Shown piece by piece: positions 27,219 through 34,011 of a stretch of 64,000 nucleotides of DNA. The stretch lies in contig NZ_FNAC01000013.1 of NCBI RefSeq assembly GCF_900101705.1, positions 1-64,000 on the forward strand, written 5' to 3'. Position numbers and translations under genes: made by a program. Source of the DNA: Algoriphagus faecimaris. GTDB taxonomy: Bacteria > Bacteroidota > Bacteroidia > Cytophagales > Cyclobacteriaceae. Position 1 is the stretch's first letter; each line of letters begins with the position of its first letter. The notes beneath the pieces were generated by a model. The model was given only the letters and a program-made list of their open reading frames with translations. It was not told the DNA's origin and did no database searches.

Positions 27219-28247
27219 CTAGGCTAAACTTTTTCGGCAAAACTCCAGACATTTTTGAACTTCCTGAATAGGGTTAGAATTTTCGGGTACTTCATACTCC
27301 AGTTCTATCGTAGCTGGGAATTTATACCTGTTTTTTTGCATCAATTTGAGTACTTCTCCAATGGGAGTGTCTCCGCTACCCCAGACTACATTTCCTTTAC
27401 CATTTGCAGGGGTTTGGCGGTCTTTAGTGTGCATACTAAGGATCCGATCATGCTGTTTTTCAATGAGAGCAATCAGATCAGTATGTCCAGCGGCAATATA
27501 ATGCCCCATATCTAAATTCAAGGTATTTCTTTTACTTTGAAGCAGTGCTGTATCCCAAAAGTCAAAGGTTTGCTGTTCATGCCCATGATAGGCTACATTC
27601 ATTTTATTTTTCTCACCTAGCTGTCCGAGTCTCATGGTATGGGCATCATCGGATGGATGTTCTAGCGTTACATGAGAAGCTCCTAGGGCTTTTGCGGCTC
27701 TCATGCCATAGCTTATTTCTGCATCGGAATTGTTTTGACCAAAAGCAGCTGGCTTAAACGCATAGATTTCCACACCTGCCTGTTGGTACATTTTTCGAAG
27801 CTCTTCGAAGGGCTTCATGCTGGCCTTGGATCTCCATTCGGCTACTATTTTGGAGTAGGCATCAGCTTCTTTCTGAAGTTCTGCCAACTCTTTGGAATCT
27901 TCTTCACTCAGGGATTCTCCTCTACGGACTTTGCCACCTAGCTGCCACATTCGCATTCGATTGATAGGGGAAGCGGGCATTCCTGCAAAGCTTTCTGCAG
28001 GATCTCCCATGAGCTCGATGGCGGATATTCCGCATTCTTTGACGTACTTTAGGGTAGCCTCCGCACTTTGATCTGGGAGACTTCTAAAGGAATACGTGAT
28101 ACATCCAATTTGAACACCATTGATGAGTGAGTTGGGCTTTTTAAGGCTTTTGATCAGGTTAGGAGCACCTTGTAGCCATGCAGGGGCGAGTGCCAATCCT
28201 GCAGCACCAAGAGTGGATTTGAGTAGAAACTCTCTTCTGTTTTTCAT
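27219..28247 (-). CDS. Tat-exported sugar phosphate isomerase/epimerase-like TIM barrel
   Basis: A 342-residue protein with a twin-arginine signal, MKNRREFLLKSTLGAAGLAL, and an Ala-rich cleavage region. The mature part is an AP-endonuclease-2-like TIM barrel (Xylose isomerase-like, PF01261): GIRDQ-type strands, EHPSDDAH, NVAYHGHEQQ, NLDMGHYIAAGHTD and ATIELEYEVPENSNP supply His/Glu/Asp metal ligands. The family is common in Bacteroidota secreted sugar pathways, but the substrate is not known. Single gene, convergent with the PhnA-like gene. Confidence 0.85.
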   Translation of the reverse strand: MKNRREFLLKSTLGAAGLALAPAWLQGAPNLIKSLKKPNSLINGVQIGCITYSFRSLPDQSAEATLKYVKECGISAIELMGDPAESFAGMPASPINRMRMWQLGGKVRRGESLSEEDSKELAELQKEADAYSKIVAEWRSKASMKPFEELRKMYQQAGVEIYAFKPAAFGQNNSDAEISYGMRAAKALGASHVTLEHPSDDAHTMRLGQLGEKNKMNVAYHGHEQQTFDFWDTALLQSKRNTLNLDMGHYIAAGHTDLIALIEKQHDRILSMHTKDRQTPANGKGNVVWGSGDTPIGEVLKLMQKNRYKFPATIELEYEVPENSNPIQEVQKCLEFCRKSLA

Positions 28248-28383
28248 TCTAAAATAGGTTTTAGGTCTATTGTTTCAAGAAAACAAAATAGGCAATTCTT
28301 AGGAAGAATATTAAATAATTTATCAAAATGGCTAAAATTGCTGTTGTTAGGTAGGATGAGGTACGATAGAACCAAAGTTTAAA

Positions 28384-28809
28384 ATGATGAGTAAACTAGA
28401 GGATAAGATACGATCCGGAGAATTTTACAAAGAGCTTAAATTTCAAACCGCTCGTAGTGGAGGAGCAGGGGGGCAGCATGTCAATAAAGTAGAGACGAAG
28501 GTTCAGCTGTTTTTTGACATTTCAAACTCACAGTTATTGGATGATCTGGAAAAACAAAGACTCATGGAAAAGCTCCAAAATAGGATTGATCAAGAGGGAG
28601 TCTTAAGCATTCAAAGTCAAGAGAAGCGGTCCCAAAATCAAAATAAGGAAATCGCTGTGAAGAAATTTTACGACCTAATGCGAAGTGCTTTTCGAAGAAA
28701 AAAAGTGAGAAAGGCAACCAAACCTAGTAAGTCAGCTATAGAAAAAAGACTGAAAGAAAAGAAAGCCCGATCGGAAAAGAAATCAAATCGGGGCTGGTCT
28801 ATGGACTAA
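28384..28809 (+). CDS. arfB: Peptidyl-tRNA hydrolase ArfB (YaeJ-type rescue factor)
   Basis: Releases nascent peptides from ribosomes stalled at the ends of truncated mRNAs. The 141-residue protein has the release-factor GGQ loop SGGAGGQHVNKVETKV, with Gly29-Gly30-Gln31 catalysing peptidyl-tRNA hydrolysis. The basic C-terminal tail (about residues 100-141, rich in Lys and Arg, RRKKVRKATKPSKSAIEKRL) is the part that ArfB inserts in the empty mRNA channel. A second ATG three bases downstream is also possible. Single gene. Confidence 0.93.
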   Translation: MMSKLEDKIRSGEFYKELKFQTARSGGAGGQHVNKVETKVQLFFDISNSQLLDDLEKQRLMEKLQNRIDQEGVLSIQSQEKRSQNQNKEIAVKKFYDLMRSAFRRKKVRKATKPSKSAIEKRLKEKKARSEKKSNRGWSMD

Positions 28810-28823
28810 ATTTTTATTGGAAA

Positions 28824-29405
28824 CTACTCCATGAATCGATTGACTACTTTAAATTCATTCATAACTCGATAGGCAGCTCTAGTGATTTCGGATTGAAAAC
28901 TAGGAGAATCAAAATCGAAATTGGCAGCAGTATACCCTTGCCAAATTGTACTTCCTCTTTTGGAGTCGATTACATAAATCACAAGCATCCCATTGTTTTC
29001 CTTGTATTTGACCTGATTATAAGTTTCATCTTTTTCTCGCTCTTTGTCATCTTCATTGGCTTGAATGACCTCTACGCCTCTACGCTTAAGCCAATAATCA
29101 AATTCTGGCTGAACATACCCTCTGTATCGAATAGAGTCGGTAAAAATCTTATAACTGACCAGCATATCAGGTTTTTCGGTCTTCTCTCTAAATCCCTGAG
29201 AGCCGAGTCTCGCACCTATAGTCGCATTGAGTACAGGTCTTAGTGCGGCATTAGCTTCTTCTGCAGACTCTACAAATGCAAAAGTTTTGTATCGCTTAAA
29301 GGAGCCTTGGTAATTGTAGTCGTATTCTGCGATGTAGTCTTTCTGCGTGAAACAAGAAGTAGCTACAATTAGAAATATGAAAAATGTCAATTTGGAATTT
29401 TTCAT
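28824..29405 (-). CDS. DUF4136-domain lipoprotein
   Basis: A 193-residue lipoprotein: the signal MKNSKLTFFIFLIVATSC ends in a lipobox with Cys18. The DUF4136 fold shows in the YKTFAFVES strand, LVSYKIF, and the GSTIWQGYTAANFD and RAAYRVMNEF segments, with matches common in Bacteroidota and Proteobacteria. The fold resembles a periplasmic binding-like lipoprotein of unknown role. It ends 14 bases from the ArfB stop, convergent. Confidence 0.82.
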   Translation of the reverse strand: MKNSKLTFFIFLIVATSCFTQKDYIAEYDYNYQGSFKRYKTFAFVESAEEANAALRPVLNATIGARLGSQGFREKTEKPDMLVSYKIFTDSIRYRGYVQPEFDYWLKRRGVEVIQANEDDKEREKDETYNQVKYKENNGMLVIYVIDSKRGSTIWQGYTAANFDFDSPSFQSEITRAAYRVMNEFKVVNRFME

Positions 29406-29671
29406 AGGTTGATGGTTTAGGTGGTTAAATGGATATTCTCACTTGATTTAAACATGAAGAGGTATATATTGTTTTTCAAAGCGTTGATTAACAGGTTTTT
29501 CTCCTTTAATTTAAAAAGAAATACGAAGAACCTTTTCAATTTGGATGTATAAAATCATTATTCTTTTGCTCGATCTCTATTTCTAGCGAGTCTAGCAGGT
29601 GATTTTAATTCTTCTAGGAATGGCTGGAATTTGCTTTGAGCTTGAATCTTTAGAAATTAGAACAAAATCAA

Positions 29672-30265
29672 TTGCCTATTGTGGAAGAAGACCAATCCTT
29701 GATTTCAGCAGTTAAAAATTGTAGAATTTGTGAACCATATCTGCCACTTGGACCTCGTCCAGTAATAGCTGTTGCGGCTGAAAGCAAAATTTTGATTATA
29801 GGGCAGGCACCAGGAACTCGCGTACATCAAACTGGCATACCTTGGAATGACCCAAGTGGAGATGAGTTGCGTCGATGGCTTCAAGTGGATAGAGATCAAT
29901 TTTATAATCCTTCTATTTTCGGAATAATGCCTATGGGATTTTGCTATCCGGGGAAAGGGGGGAGTGGAGATTTGCCTCCTAGACCTGAATGTGCTGTTCA
30001 TTGGCATTCAAAATTGATGGCTATAATGTCAAAAGTGGAATTGACTCTGCTTATAGGCGCTTATGCACAGTCGTATTATTTGGGGAAAATGAAGAAGAAA
30101 AATTTGACAGAAACGGTTAGGTCCTTTGATCAATATTTACCTGATTTTTTCCCATTGGTTCACCCATCACCAAGAAATAGAATCTGGATGAAAAGAAACC
30201 CATGGTTTGAAGATCTTGTACTGCCAGCACTTAGAGACAGGATAAAAATGTTAATCCGTAAATAA
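29672..30265 (+). CDS. Uracil-DNA glycosylase family protein
   Basis: A 197-residue member of the uracil-DNA glycosylase superfamily (COG1573-like). The uracil-binding motif is IIGQAPGTRVHQTGIPWND, the second motif is HPSPRNRIW near residue 165, and the NCRIC pair plus later cysteines may ligate a cluster, though the spacing was not verified. It would remove uracil or a related damaged base from DNA. The start is unusual: the best start is TTG at 29672; no ATG is in frame before an upstream stop, so a sequencing error or a longer non-AUG start is possible. The 266-base spacer before it holds no other clear feature. Its stop overlaps the end of the convergent CDF gene by 15 bases. Confidence 0.75.
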   Translation: MPIVEEDQSLISAVKNCRICEPYLPLGPRPVIAVAAESKILIIGQAPGTRVHQTGIPWNDPSGDELRRWLQVDRDQFYNPSIFGIMPMGFCYPGKGGSGDLPPRPECAVHWHSKLMAIMSKVELTLLIGAYAQSYYLGKMKKKNLTETVRSFDQYLPDFFPLVHPSPRNRIWMKRNPWFEDLVLPALRDRIKMLIRK

Positions 30266-31132
30266 ATCCATGCTACAAGTGTCCTCGGGAAGCTCCCATT
30301 CGATGGTAAAGTGGTAAAAGGACTGGGTTGGGAGTACTTTTTGAATTGATTTTTTTGCTTGGATAAAGTCCTGAAAATTAGTAATGTCCTTGAGACAGAT
30401 ATGTGCAGTAAAAACGTTTTTTTCTCCATCCATAGACCAAATATGAAGATGGTGAATGGTTTTTACTTTTGGATGCTCTAGAATTTGTTTTTCGATTTTA
30501 TCAATCGAAATACCCGAGGGAGTCCCTTGAAGAAAAATCAAGGAAGTCTCTTTCAAGTTTCTGAATACGTTCCACAATATAAATAAACTGATCAGGATCG
30601 AAAGTGTGGGATCTAACCACAAGATTTCATAAAAGTAAAGCACTATTCCACCGATCAAGACAGCCACCCAGCCAAATACATCTTCCAAAAGGTGCCAACT
30701 AATCACTTTTTCATTTTGGCTTTTGCCATGACTTACTTTCCAAGCCGCAAATCCATTGACCACTACTCCGAGCAAGGCAAATAATATCATCCCTGTTGCA
30801 TCGCTTTGCTCCGGATTTTTAAGTCGCTCAAAAGCTTCTGAAAGAACAAAAAAGGATCCCAGGATTAATATGATGGCATTTATCAATGCGCCTAGGAGGG
30901 AAAAGCGGCCATAGCCGAAGGTGTAAATTCTATTAGCTTTTTGATGAGCTTTATGATCTAAATACCAGGCTAAACCTAAAGAGGCACTATCTCCCAAATC
31001 ATGGACAGCATCTGATAAAATTGCCACAGAGTTGACCCAGATACCTCCGATAAACTCCACGATCGTGAATCCTAAATTCAAAAAAAAGGCAAGCTTTAGG
31101 TTTCCACTTGTATGATGATGATGTCCTGACAT
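30251..31132 (-). CDS. Cation diffusion facilitator (zinc-type exporter)
   Basis: A 293-residue CDF/ZIP-related efflux protein with six TM helices, expelling divalent metals (typically Zn2+ and Co2+) in exchange for protons. The N-terminal HHHHTSG stretch is His-rich, TM2 has the signature LSDAVHDLGDSASLG with metal-ligand Asp/His, TM5 has LLEDVFGWVAVL, and the cytoplasmic C-terminal domain follows at about residue 205, with HHLHIWSMDG. Normal family length. It converges with the uracil-DNA glycosylase gene. Confidence 0.92.
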   Translation of the reverse strand: MSGHHHHTSGNLKLAFFLNLGFTIVEFIGGIWVNSVAILSDAVHDLGDSASLGLAWYLDHKAHQKANRIYTFGYGRFSLLGALINAIILILGSFFVLSEAFERLKNPEQSDATGMILFALLGVVVNGFAAWKVSHGKSQNEKVISWHLLEDVFGWVAVLIGGIVLYFYEILWLDPTLSILISLFILWNVFRNLKETSLIFLQGTPSGISIDKIEKQILEHPKVKTIHHLHIWSMDGEKNVFTAHICLKDITNFQDFIQAKKSIQKVLPTQSFYHFTIEWELPEDTCSMDLFTD

Positions 31133-31219
31133 TTATTTGATAGTTGACAGTCACAAACACTGAAAATTCTAAGCATAGAAAGGTAATAAATCAGAAGGGC
31201 TTTTGAAGTGAAAACTCTG

Positions 31220-32140
31220 TTAAATGGAAAGTTTTTTCCTTTTGGTAGCCAGTGTTAAAATTGCAACAGTGCCTAAAATCATAAAAGTACTAACCCAGTC
31301 CAGAAAAGTGAGGCTAACACCTAACCAGATAACGGCCATAAATGCTGCCGATAGCGGCTCAACGCTACAAATCAGCGAAGCTGTCTGAGCACCAATGAGA
31401 GGAAGAGAAGACATGAAAAATAAAAATGAAAGAATACTCCCAAAAAAGACAATGAATAAGAAAGCTGCAAAGGATTCCAAGTCCCAAATACCCATAATAA
31501 CCCAAGGCTTAGCATAAAAGGAAAAGAAAATGCCTCCAATTAGCATGGCCCAACCCGTGACTCTTATAGGACTAAAACGAACCAAAAGGTCTACGGGAAA
31601 GATGGAGTAAAAGGCAAATGTTATCGCTGATAGAATACCCCAAATCAATGCTTCAGGAGAAATCACTAAGGAATCTACGGTACCATGGGTGACCAATAAA
31701 AATGTACCGCTAAGAGCTAAGGCAAGGGATAAAAACTCGATAGCGATTGGCCATTTTCTATTTTTAATGGCAAAATACGCCACGATAAACAGTGGTCCCA
31801 AATATTGGATTACTGTAGCTGTAGCTGCATTTGATAGCTGAATAGAATAAAAGTAGGTAAACTGAACTGCCAGCATCCCGACTGTAGCAAATATGAGGAT
31901 GGATATTATATCTTTTTTATTCTTCCAAATTTCAAAAACCTTTACTCCATGTCCTTTGAAATCAACTAGGAGCAAAATAACTCCAGCTAGAAGCAATCTC
32001 CAAGTGACTAACCATGCGGGCTCTAACTGTTTTTTCTCGAATAGAAATTGAGCGCAATTGCCTGCCACACCCCAAAAAATAGCCGCAAAAAGTGCCAGAA
32101 TCAGACCTTTTTTTTGAGCGGCTTTTGGAGAATTTTCCAT
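31220..32140 (-). CDS. EamA/DMT-superfamily transporter
   Basis: A 306-residue inner-membrane protein with ten predicted TM helices arranged as two EamA repeats (about residues 10-145 and 165-300). The repeat-ending Pro/Glu motif SLICSVEPLSAAFMAVIWLG is typical. These drug/metabolite exporters have diverse substrates (amino acids, nucleotides, drugs); the substrate here is not apparent. It reads toward the CDF gene but they are separated by 87 bases. Confidence 0.85.
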   Translation of the reverse strand: MENSPKAAQKKGLILALFAAIFWGVAGNCAQFLFEKKQLEPAWLVTWRLLLAGVILLLVDFKGHGVKVFEIWKNKKDIISILIFATVGMLAVQFTYFYSIQLSNAATATVIQYLGPLFIVAYFAIKNRKWPIAIEFLSLALALSGTFLLVTHGTVDSLVISPEALIWGILSAITFAFYSIFPVDLLVRFSPIRVTGWAMLIGGIFFSFYAKPWVIMGIWDLESFAAFLFIVFFGSILSFLFFMSSLPLIGAQTASLICSVEPLSAAFMAVIWLGVSLTFLDWVSTFMILGTVAILTLATKRKKLSI

Positions 32141-32296
32141 ATCGTATTTTGAAATCGCAAAGAAAGAAAAAAGTGCTTAAAAATTAGAATGAGTCAAAAA
32201 AATAAGTTTTGATGAAATTTTGGCCACCAAAGCATTCAACTCAAAAGGGTTGTCTTTTAGTTTTCGGATATAGGCAGCACTTTTCATTTTTTTGAT

Positions 32297-32503
32297 TTAG
32301 AGCTCCATTCTCCTGGCGTGTGCATAATCATCAGCTTCGATAGCGAGAAATAATTCCCAATCGGAAGCTTTGGCGGTATATCGGTGATTTCCGTATTGTT
32401 GGAGATTGTGTTTTTGGATCCTGGAATCGATACTTTCTTGAGTGATTCCAGTGTAAAATTTACCCAATGAGGGACTGAAAAGGATATAGCAATAACAACA
32501 CAT
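32297..32503 (-). pseudogene. GIY-YIG nuclease gene, copy A, truncated by nonsense mutation
   Basis: The first 68 codons are the same as those of copy B, covering the GIY-YIG core (YCYILFS and FYTGITQE). Where copy B reads GAG CTC TAC, copy A reads GAG CTC TAA, so the frame stops early. The downstream codons KMKSAAYIRKLKDNPF and so on remain intact but unread, so the decay is recent. The missing tail includes part of the conserved domain, so the copy is probably inactive unless read through. Confidence 0.75.
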
Positions 32504-32511
32504 AGGCGAAG

Positions 32512-32544
32512 AAAAAAAAGAGGCTGGCTTAAAAACCAGCCTCT
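32512..32544 (-). terminator. Duplicated tRNA-type intrinsic terminator, copy A
   Basis: The stem AGAGGCTGG/CCAGCCTCT (32519-32527 and 32536-32544) is followed, on the minus strand, by eight T residues. It is the copy of the terminator found after the intact tRNA, here following a tRNA relic. Confidence 0.85.
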
Positions 32545-32546
32545 AG

Positions 32547-32624
32547 TGGGCCCAGCTGGGCACTTCCGATTCATCGGAACAGCGACCTCCTGCCCCGACG
32601 AGTCGGGGGAGTCAGAAGCCTCTA
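32547..32624 (-). pseudogene. tRNA relic 1 with palindromes in place of the T-loop and anticodon
   Basis: Aligned with the intact CAU tRNA, it keeps the acceptor 3' strand and T-stem GGGCCCAGCTGGGC, CAGCGACCTCCTG and GAGTCAGAAGC. In place of the T-loop is TTCCGAT-TC-ATCGGAA (32564-32579), and in place of the anticodon bases is CCCCGAC-GA-GTCGGGG (32593-32608). The D-arm and 5' acceptor strand are lost: the sequence switches to CTCTAC and T-rich DNA. It cannot act as a tRNA. The stop and last residues of GIY-YIG copy B are encoded in this relic. Confidence 0.82.
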
Positions 32625-32914
32625 CTTTTTTTGGCCACCAAAGCATTCAACTCAAAAGGGTTGTCTTTTAATTTTCGGATATAGGCAGCACTTTTCATTT
32701 TTTTGATGTAGAGCTCCATTCTCCTAGCGTGTGCATAATCATCAGCTTCGATAGCGAGAAATAATTCCCAATCGGAAGCTTTGGCGGTATATCGGTGATT
32801 TCCGTATTGTTGGAGATTGTGTTTTTGGATTCTGGAATCGATACTTTCTTGAGTGATTCCAGTGTAAAATTTACCCAATGAGGGACTGAAAAGGATATAG
32901 CAATAACAACACAT
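32612..32914 (-). CDS. GIY-YIG nuclease family protein, copy B
   Basis: A 100-residue single-domain nuclease with the core variants YCYILFSPS and FYTGITQE for GIY and YIG, Arg in SIDSRIQKHN, and the conserved Glu/Asp region around WELFLAIEADDYAHARRMELYIKK (given in two parts: start WELFLAIEADDY, end AHARRMELYIKK). These small UvrC-like domains are abundant in Bacteroidota; their cell role is uncertain, with DNA repair or mobility most likely. It begins 8 bases past the T-run of the tRNA terminator, with no separate promoter visible. The last residues SRGF and the stop come from the tRNA relic, a sign that the relic DNA was joined to the gene. Confidence 0.8.
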   Translation of the reverse strand: MCCYCYILFSPSLGKFYTGITQESIDSRIQKHNLQQYGNHRYTAKASDWELFLAIEADDYAHARRMELYIKKMKSAAYIRKLKDNPFELNALVAKKSRGF

Positions 32915-32972
32915 AGGCGAAGAAAAAAAAGAGGCTGGCTTAAAAACCAGCCTCTAGTGGGCCCAGCTGGGC
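32629..32972. repeat. 344-bp direct repeat, copy B
   Basis: Partner of the repeat at 32218-32561. In this copy the GIY-YIG frame is open and the repeat runs on into an intact tRNA gene rather than a relic. The four differences from copy A include the one that breaks the copy A gene. Confidence 0.93.
32923..32955 (-). terminator. Intrinsic terminator after the CAU tRNA
   Basis: A 9-bp perfect stem, AGAGGCTGG/CCAGCCTCT (32930-32938 and 32947-32955), followed on the minus strand by eight T residues. It begins 2 bases after the tRNA discriminator base. Confidence 0.88.
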
Positions 32973-33031
32973 TCGAACCAGCGACCTCCTGATTATGAGT
33001 CAGAAGCTCTAACCAACTGAGCTATAGGCCC
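32958..33031 (-). tRNA. tRNA with CAU anticodon (Met, or Ile2)
   Basis: A full cloverleaf of 74 bases including the discriminator A: acceptor GGGCCTA/TGGGCCC, D-arm GCTC...GAGC, anticodon stem TCTGA/TCAGG with loop CTCATAA, and T-arm GCTGG-TTCGAGC-CCAGC. CCA is not encoded. The CAT in the anticodon loop fits elongator Met or lysidine-modified Ile2; initiator Met is unlikely because the acceptor starts with a G-C pair and the anticodon stem lacks the three G-C pairs. A tRNA model search with isotype scoring would decide. Confidence 0.93.
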
Positions 33032-33049
33032 ATTATACTATCAAATTAC

Positions 33050-33125
33050 CTGCGACCTCCTGTCCCGATGAATCGGGAGAGTCAGAAGGGCAAACCAACT
33101 AGTCCCGATCGGTATCGGGATTCCA
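33050..33125 (-). pseudogene. tRNA relic 2 with palindromes in the anticodon and D-arm positions
   Basis: Upstream of the intact tRNA the sequence again matches it: TGCGACCTCCTG, then TCCCGAT-GA-ATCGGGA (33063-33078) where the anticodon bases should be, then GAGTCAGAAG, AACCAACT and TCCCGAT-CGGT-ATCGGGA (33103-33120) where the D-stem and acceptor should be. Even the flank after it (CATTACCTTATCAATTT) resembles the flank of the intact tRNA (CATTATACTATCAAATT). The T-arm is missing. Confidence 0.78.
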
Positions 33126-33381
33126 TTACCTTATCAATTTTCAGCGTTCTTGAATCGCGAAGAACTGAAAAGATCAGAATGCCAAGTCTATTGATTTCAA
33201 TTGGTCTTGAATTCCCATTAACTTCATTAATGGGTAACTTTCATTCCCGTTGGAGTGAAAGCCTTTTCTTCCGCTGAAAAGAGTGATTTTAAATTTCTTT
33301 TCGTTTGCTATTTTGCCCAAATCTTGGTTTTGGGATTGCAATGTTACATATTTGAAGGGATATTCACAACCATAGTTTTCA
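33126..33381. other. Non-coding spacer before the HAD phosphatase gene
   Basis: No credible gene. It holds imperfect inverted repeats, for example CCCATTAA (33214-33221) facing TTAATGGG (33227-33234), a perfect 8-bp stem without a T-tract. The left end is the flank of tRNA relic 2. The ORF on the minus strand over 33174-33443 has no recognisable domain and overlaps the HAD gene, so I treat it as a chance frame. Confidence 0.5.
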
Positions 33382-34011
33382 ATGAAAAAAACACTTGATG
33401 CAGATTTTTTAATTTTTGATTTGGGAAATGTCATCATCGACATAGACTATCAAAAGTCCATTCAATTGATTAAGAATGAATTGGAAGAAAAATACCATCC
33501 TCTGGTAGATGATTTGTACAAGACAAATTTTCATTATGATTATGAAAGAGGTTTAATTGATTCAATGACCTTTAGAGATGCAGTAAGGGATTATTTCGAG
33601 CAGGCTTGGTCAGATGAAAAAATAGATACACTTTGGAACAATCTCCTCGGTACTATTCCTTCGGAAAGATTGGAGTTGATTAAAAAACTGAGAAGTAATT
33701 ACCAAATTGGAGCCCTTAGTAACACGAATTTGATTCATATTCATGAAGTCAATTCAATATTGTTAAGAGATCACGGGCTGAAAAACTTTGACCCGGTTTT
33801 CGACTGGGTTTTTTTCAGTCATGAAATGGGGCTAGCCAAGCCTCAACCGGAGATCTATGAAAAAATGTTGACTGATCTAGGCACTTCAGCTGAGCGAGTC
33901 GTTTTCTTTGATGATTTAGCGGCCAATGTAGAAGGTGCCAAAGCACTAGGTATCCAAGCAGTACATGTGACGGGGCCGAAGGTGATTTTTGATTTCTTTG
34001 GAGATGTATAA
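33382..34011 (+). CDS. HAD-IA family phosphatase (YihX-like)
   Basis: A 209-residue HAD-superfamily hydrolase. Motif I is LIFDLGNVIIDIDYQ near residue 10, where the position of the second Asp is Gly (DLGN), as in E. coli YihX, an alpha-D-glucose-1-phosphate phosphatase. Motif II is IGALSNTN, motif III Lys lies in MGLAKPQPEIYEKML, and motif IV is VVFFDDLAANVEGAKALG. The subtype indicates a small sugar phosphate as substrate (inference). It overlaps the next gene (M50 protease) by 8 bases. Confidence 0.87.
   Translation: MKKTLDADFLIFDLGNVIIDIDYQKSIQLIKNELEEKYHPLVDDLYKTNFHYDYERGLIDSMTFRDAVRDYFEQAWSDEKIDTLWNNLLGTIPSERLELIKKLRSNYQIGALSNTNLIHIHEVNSILLRDHGLKNFDPVFDWVFFSHEMGLAKPQPEIYEKMLTDLGTSAERVVFFDDLAANVEGAKALGIQAVHVTGPKVIFDFFGDV

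Larger units (their letters stand above)
32218..32561. repeat. 344-bp direct repeat, copy A
   Basis: This segment repeats at 32629-32972 with an offset of exactly 411 bases and no indels. I count four mismatches. It spans the GIY-YIG gene, its preceding hairpin terminator and the 3' acceptor part of a tRNA. Near identity indicates a recent tandem duplication. The unit abuts a palindrome-bearing tRNA relic. Confidence 0.93.

Noticed and set aside
32284-32646. 120-residue minus-strand ORF across the tRNA relic and repeat
   Set aside because: It runs through the terminator and palindromes in a different frame from the GIY-YIG gene and matches no family; a shadow frame.
33174-33443. 89-residue minus-strand ORF before the HAD gene
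   Set aside because: It overlaps the HAD phosphatase start on the other strand and has no motif; probably chance.
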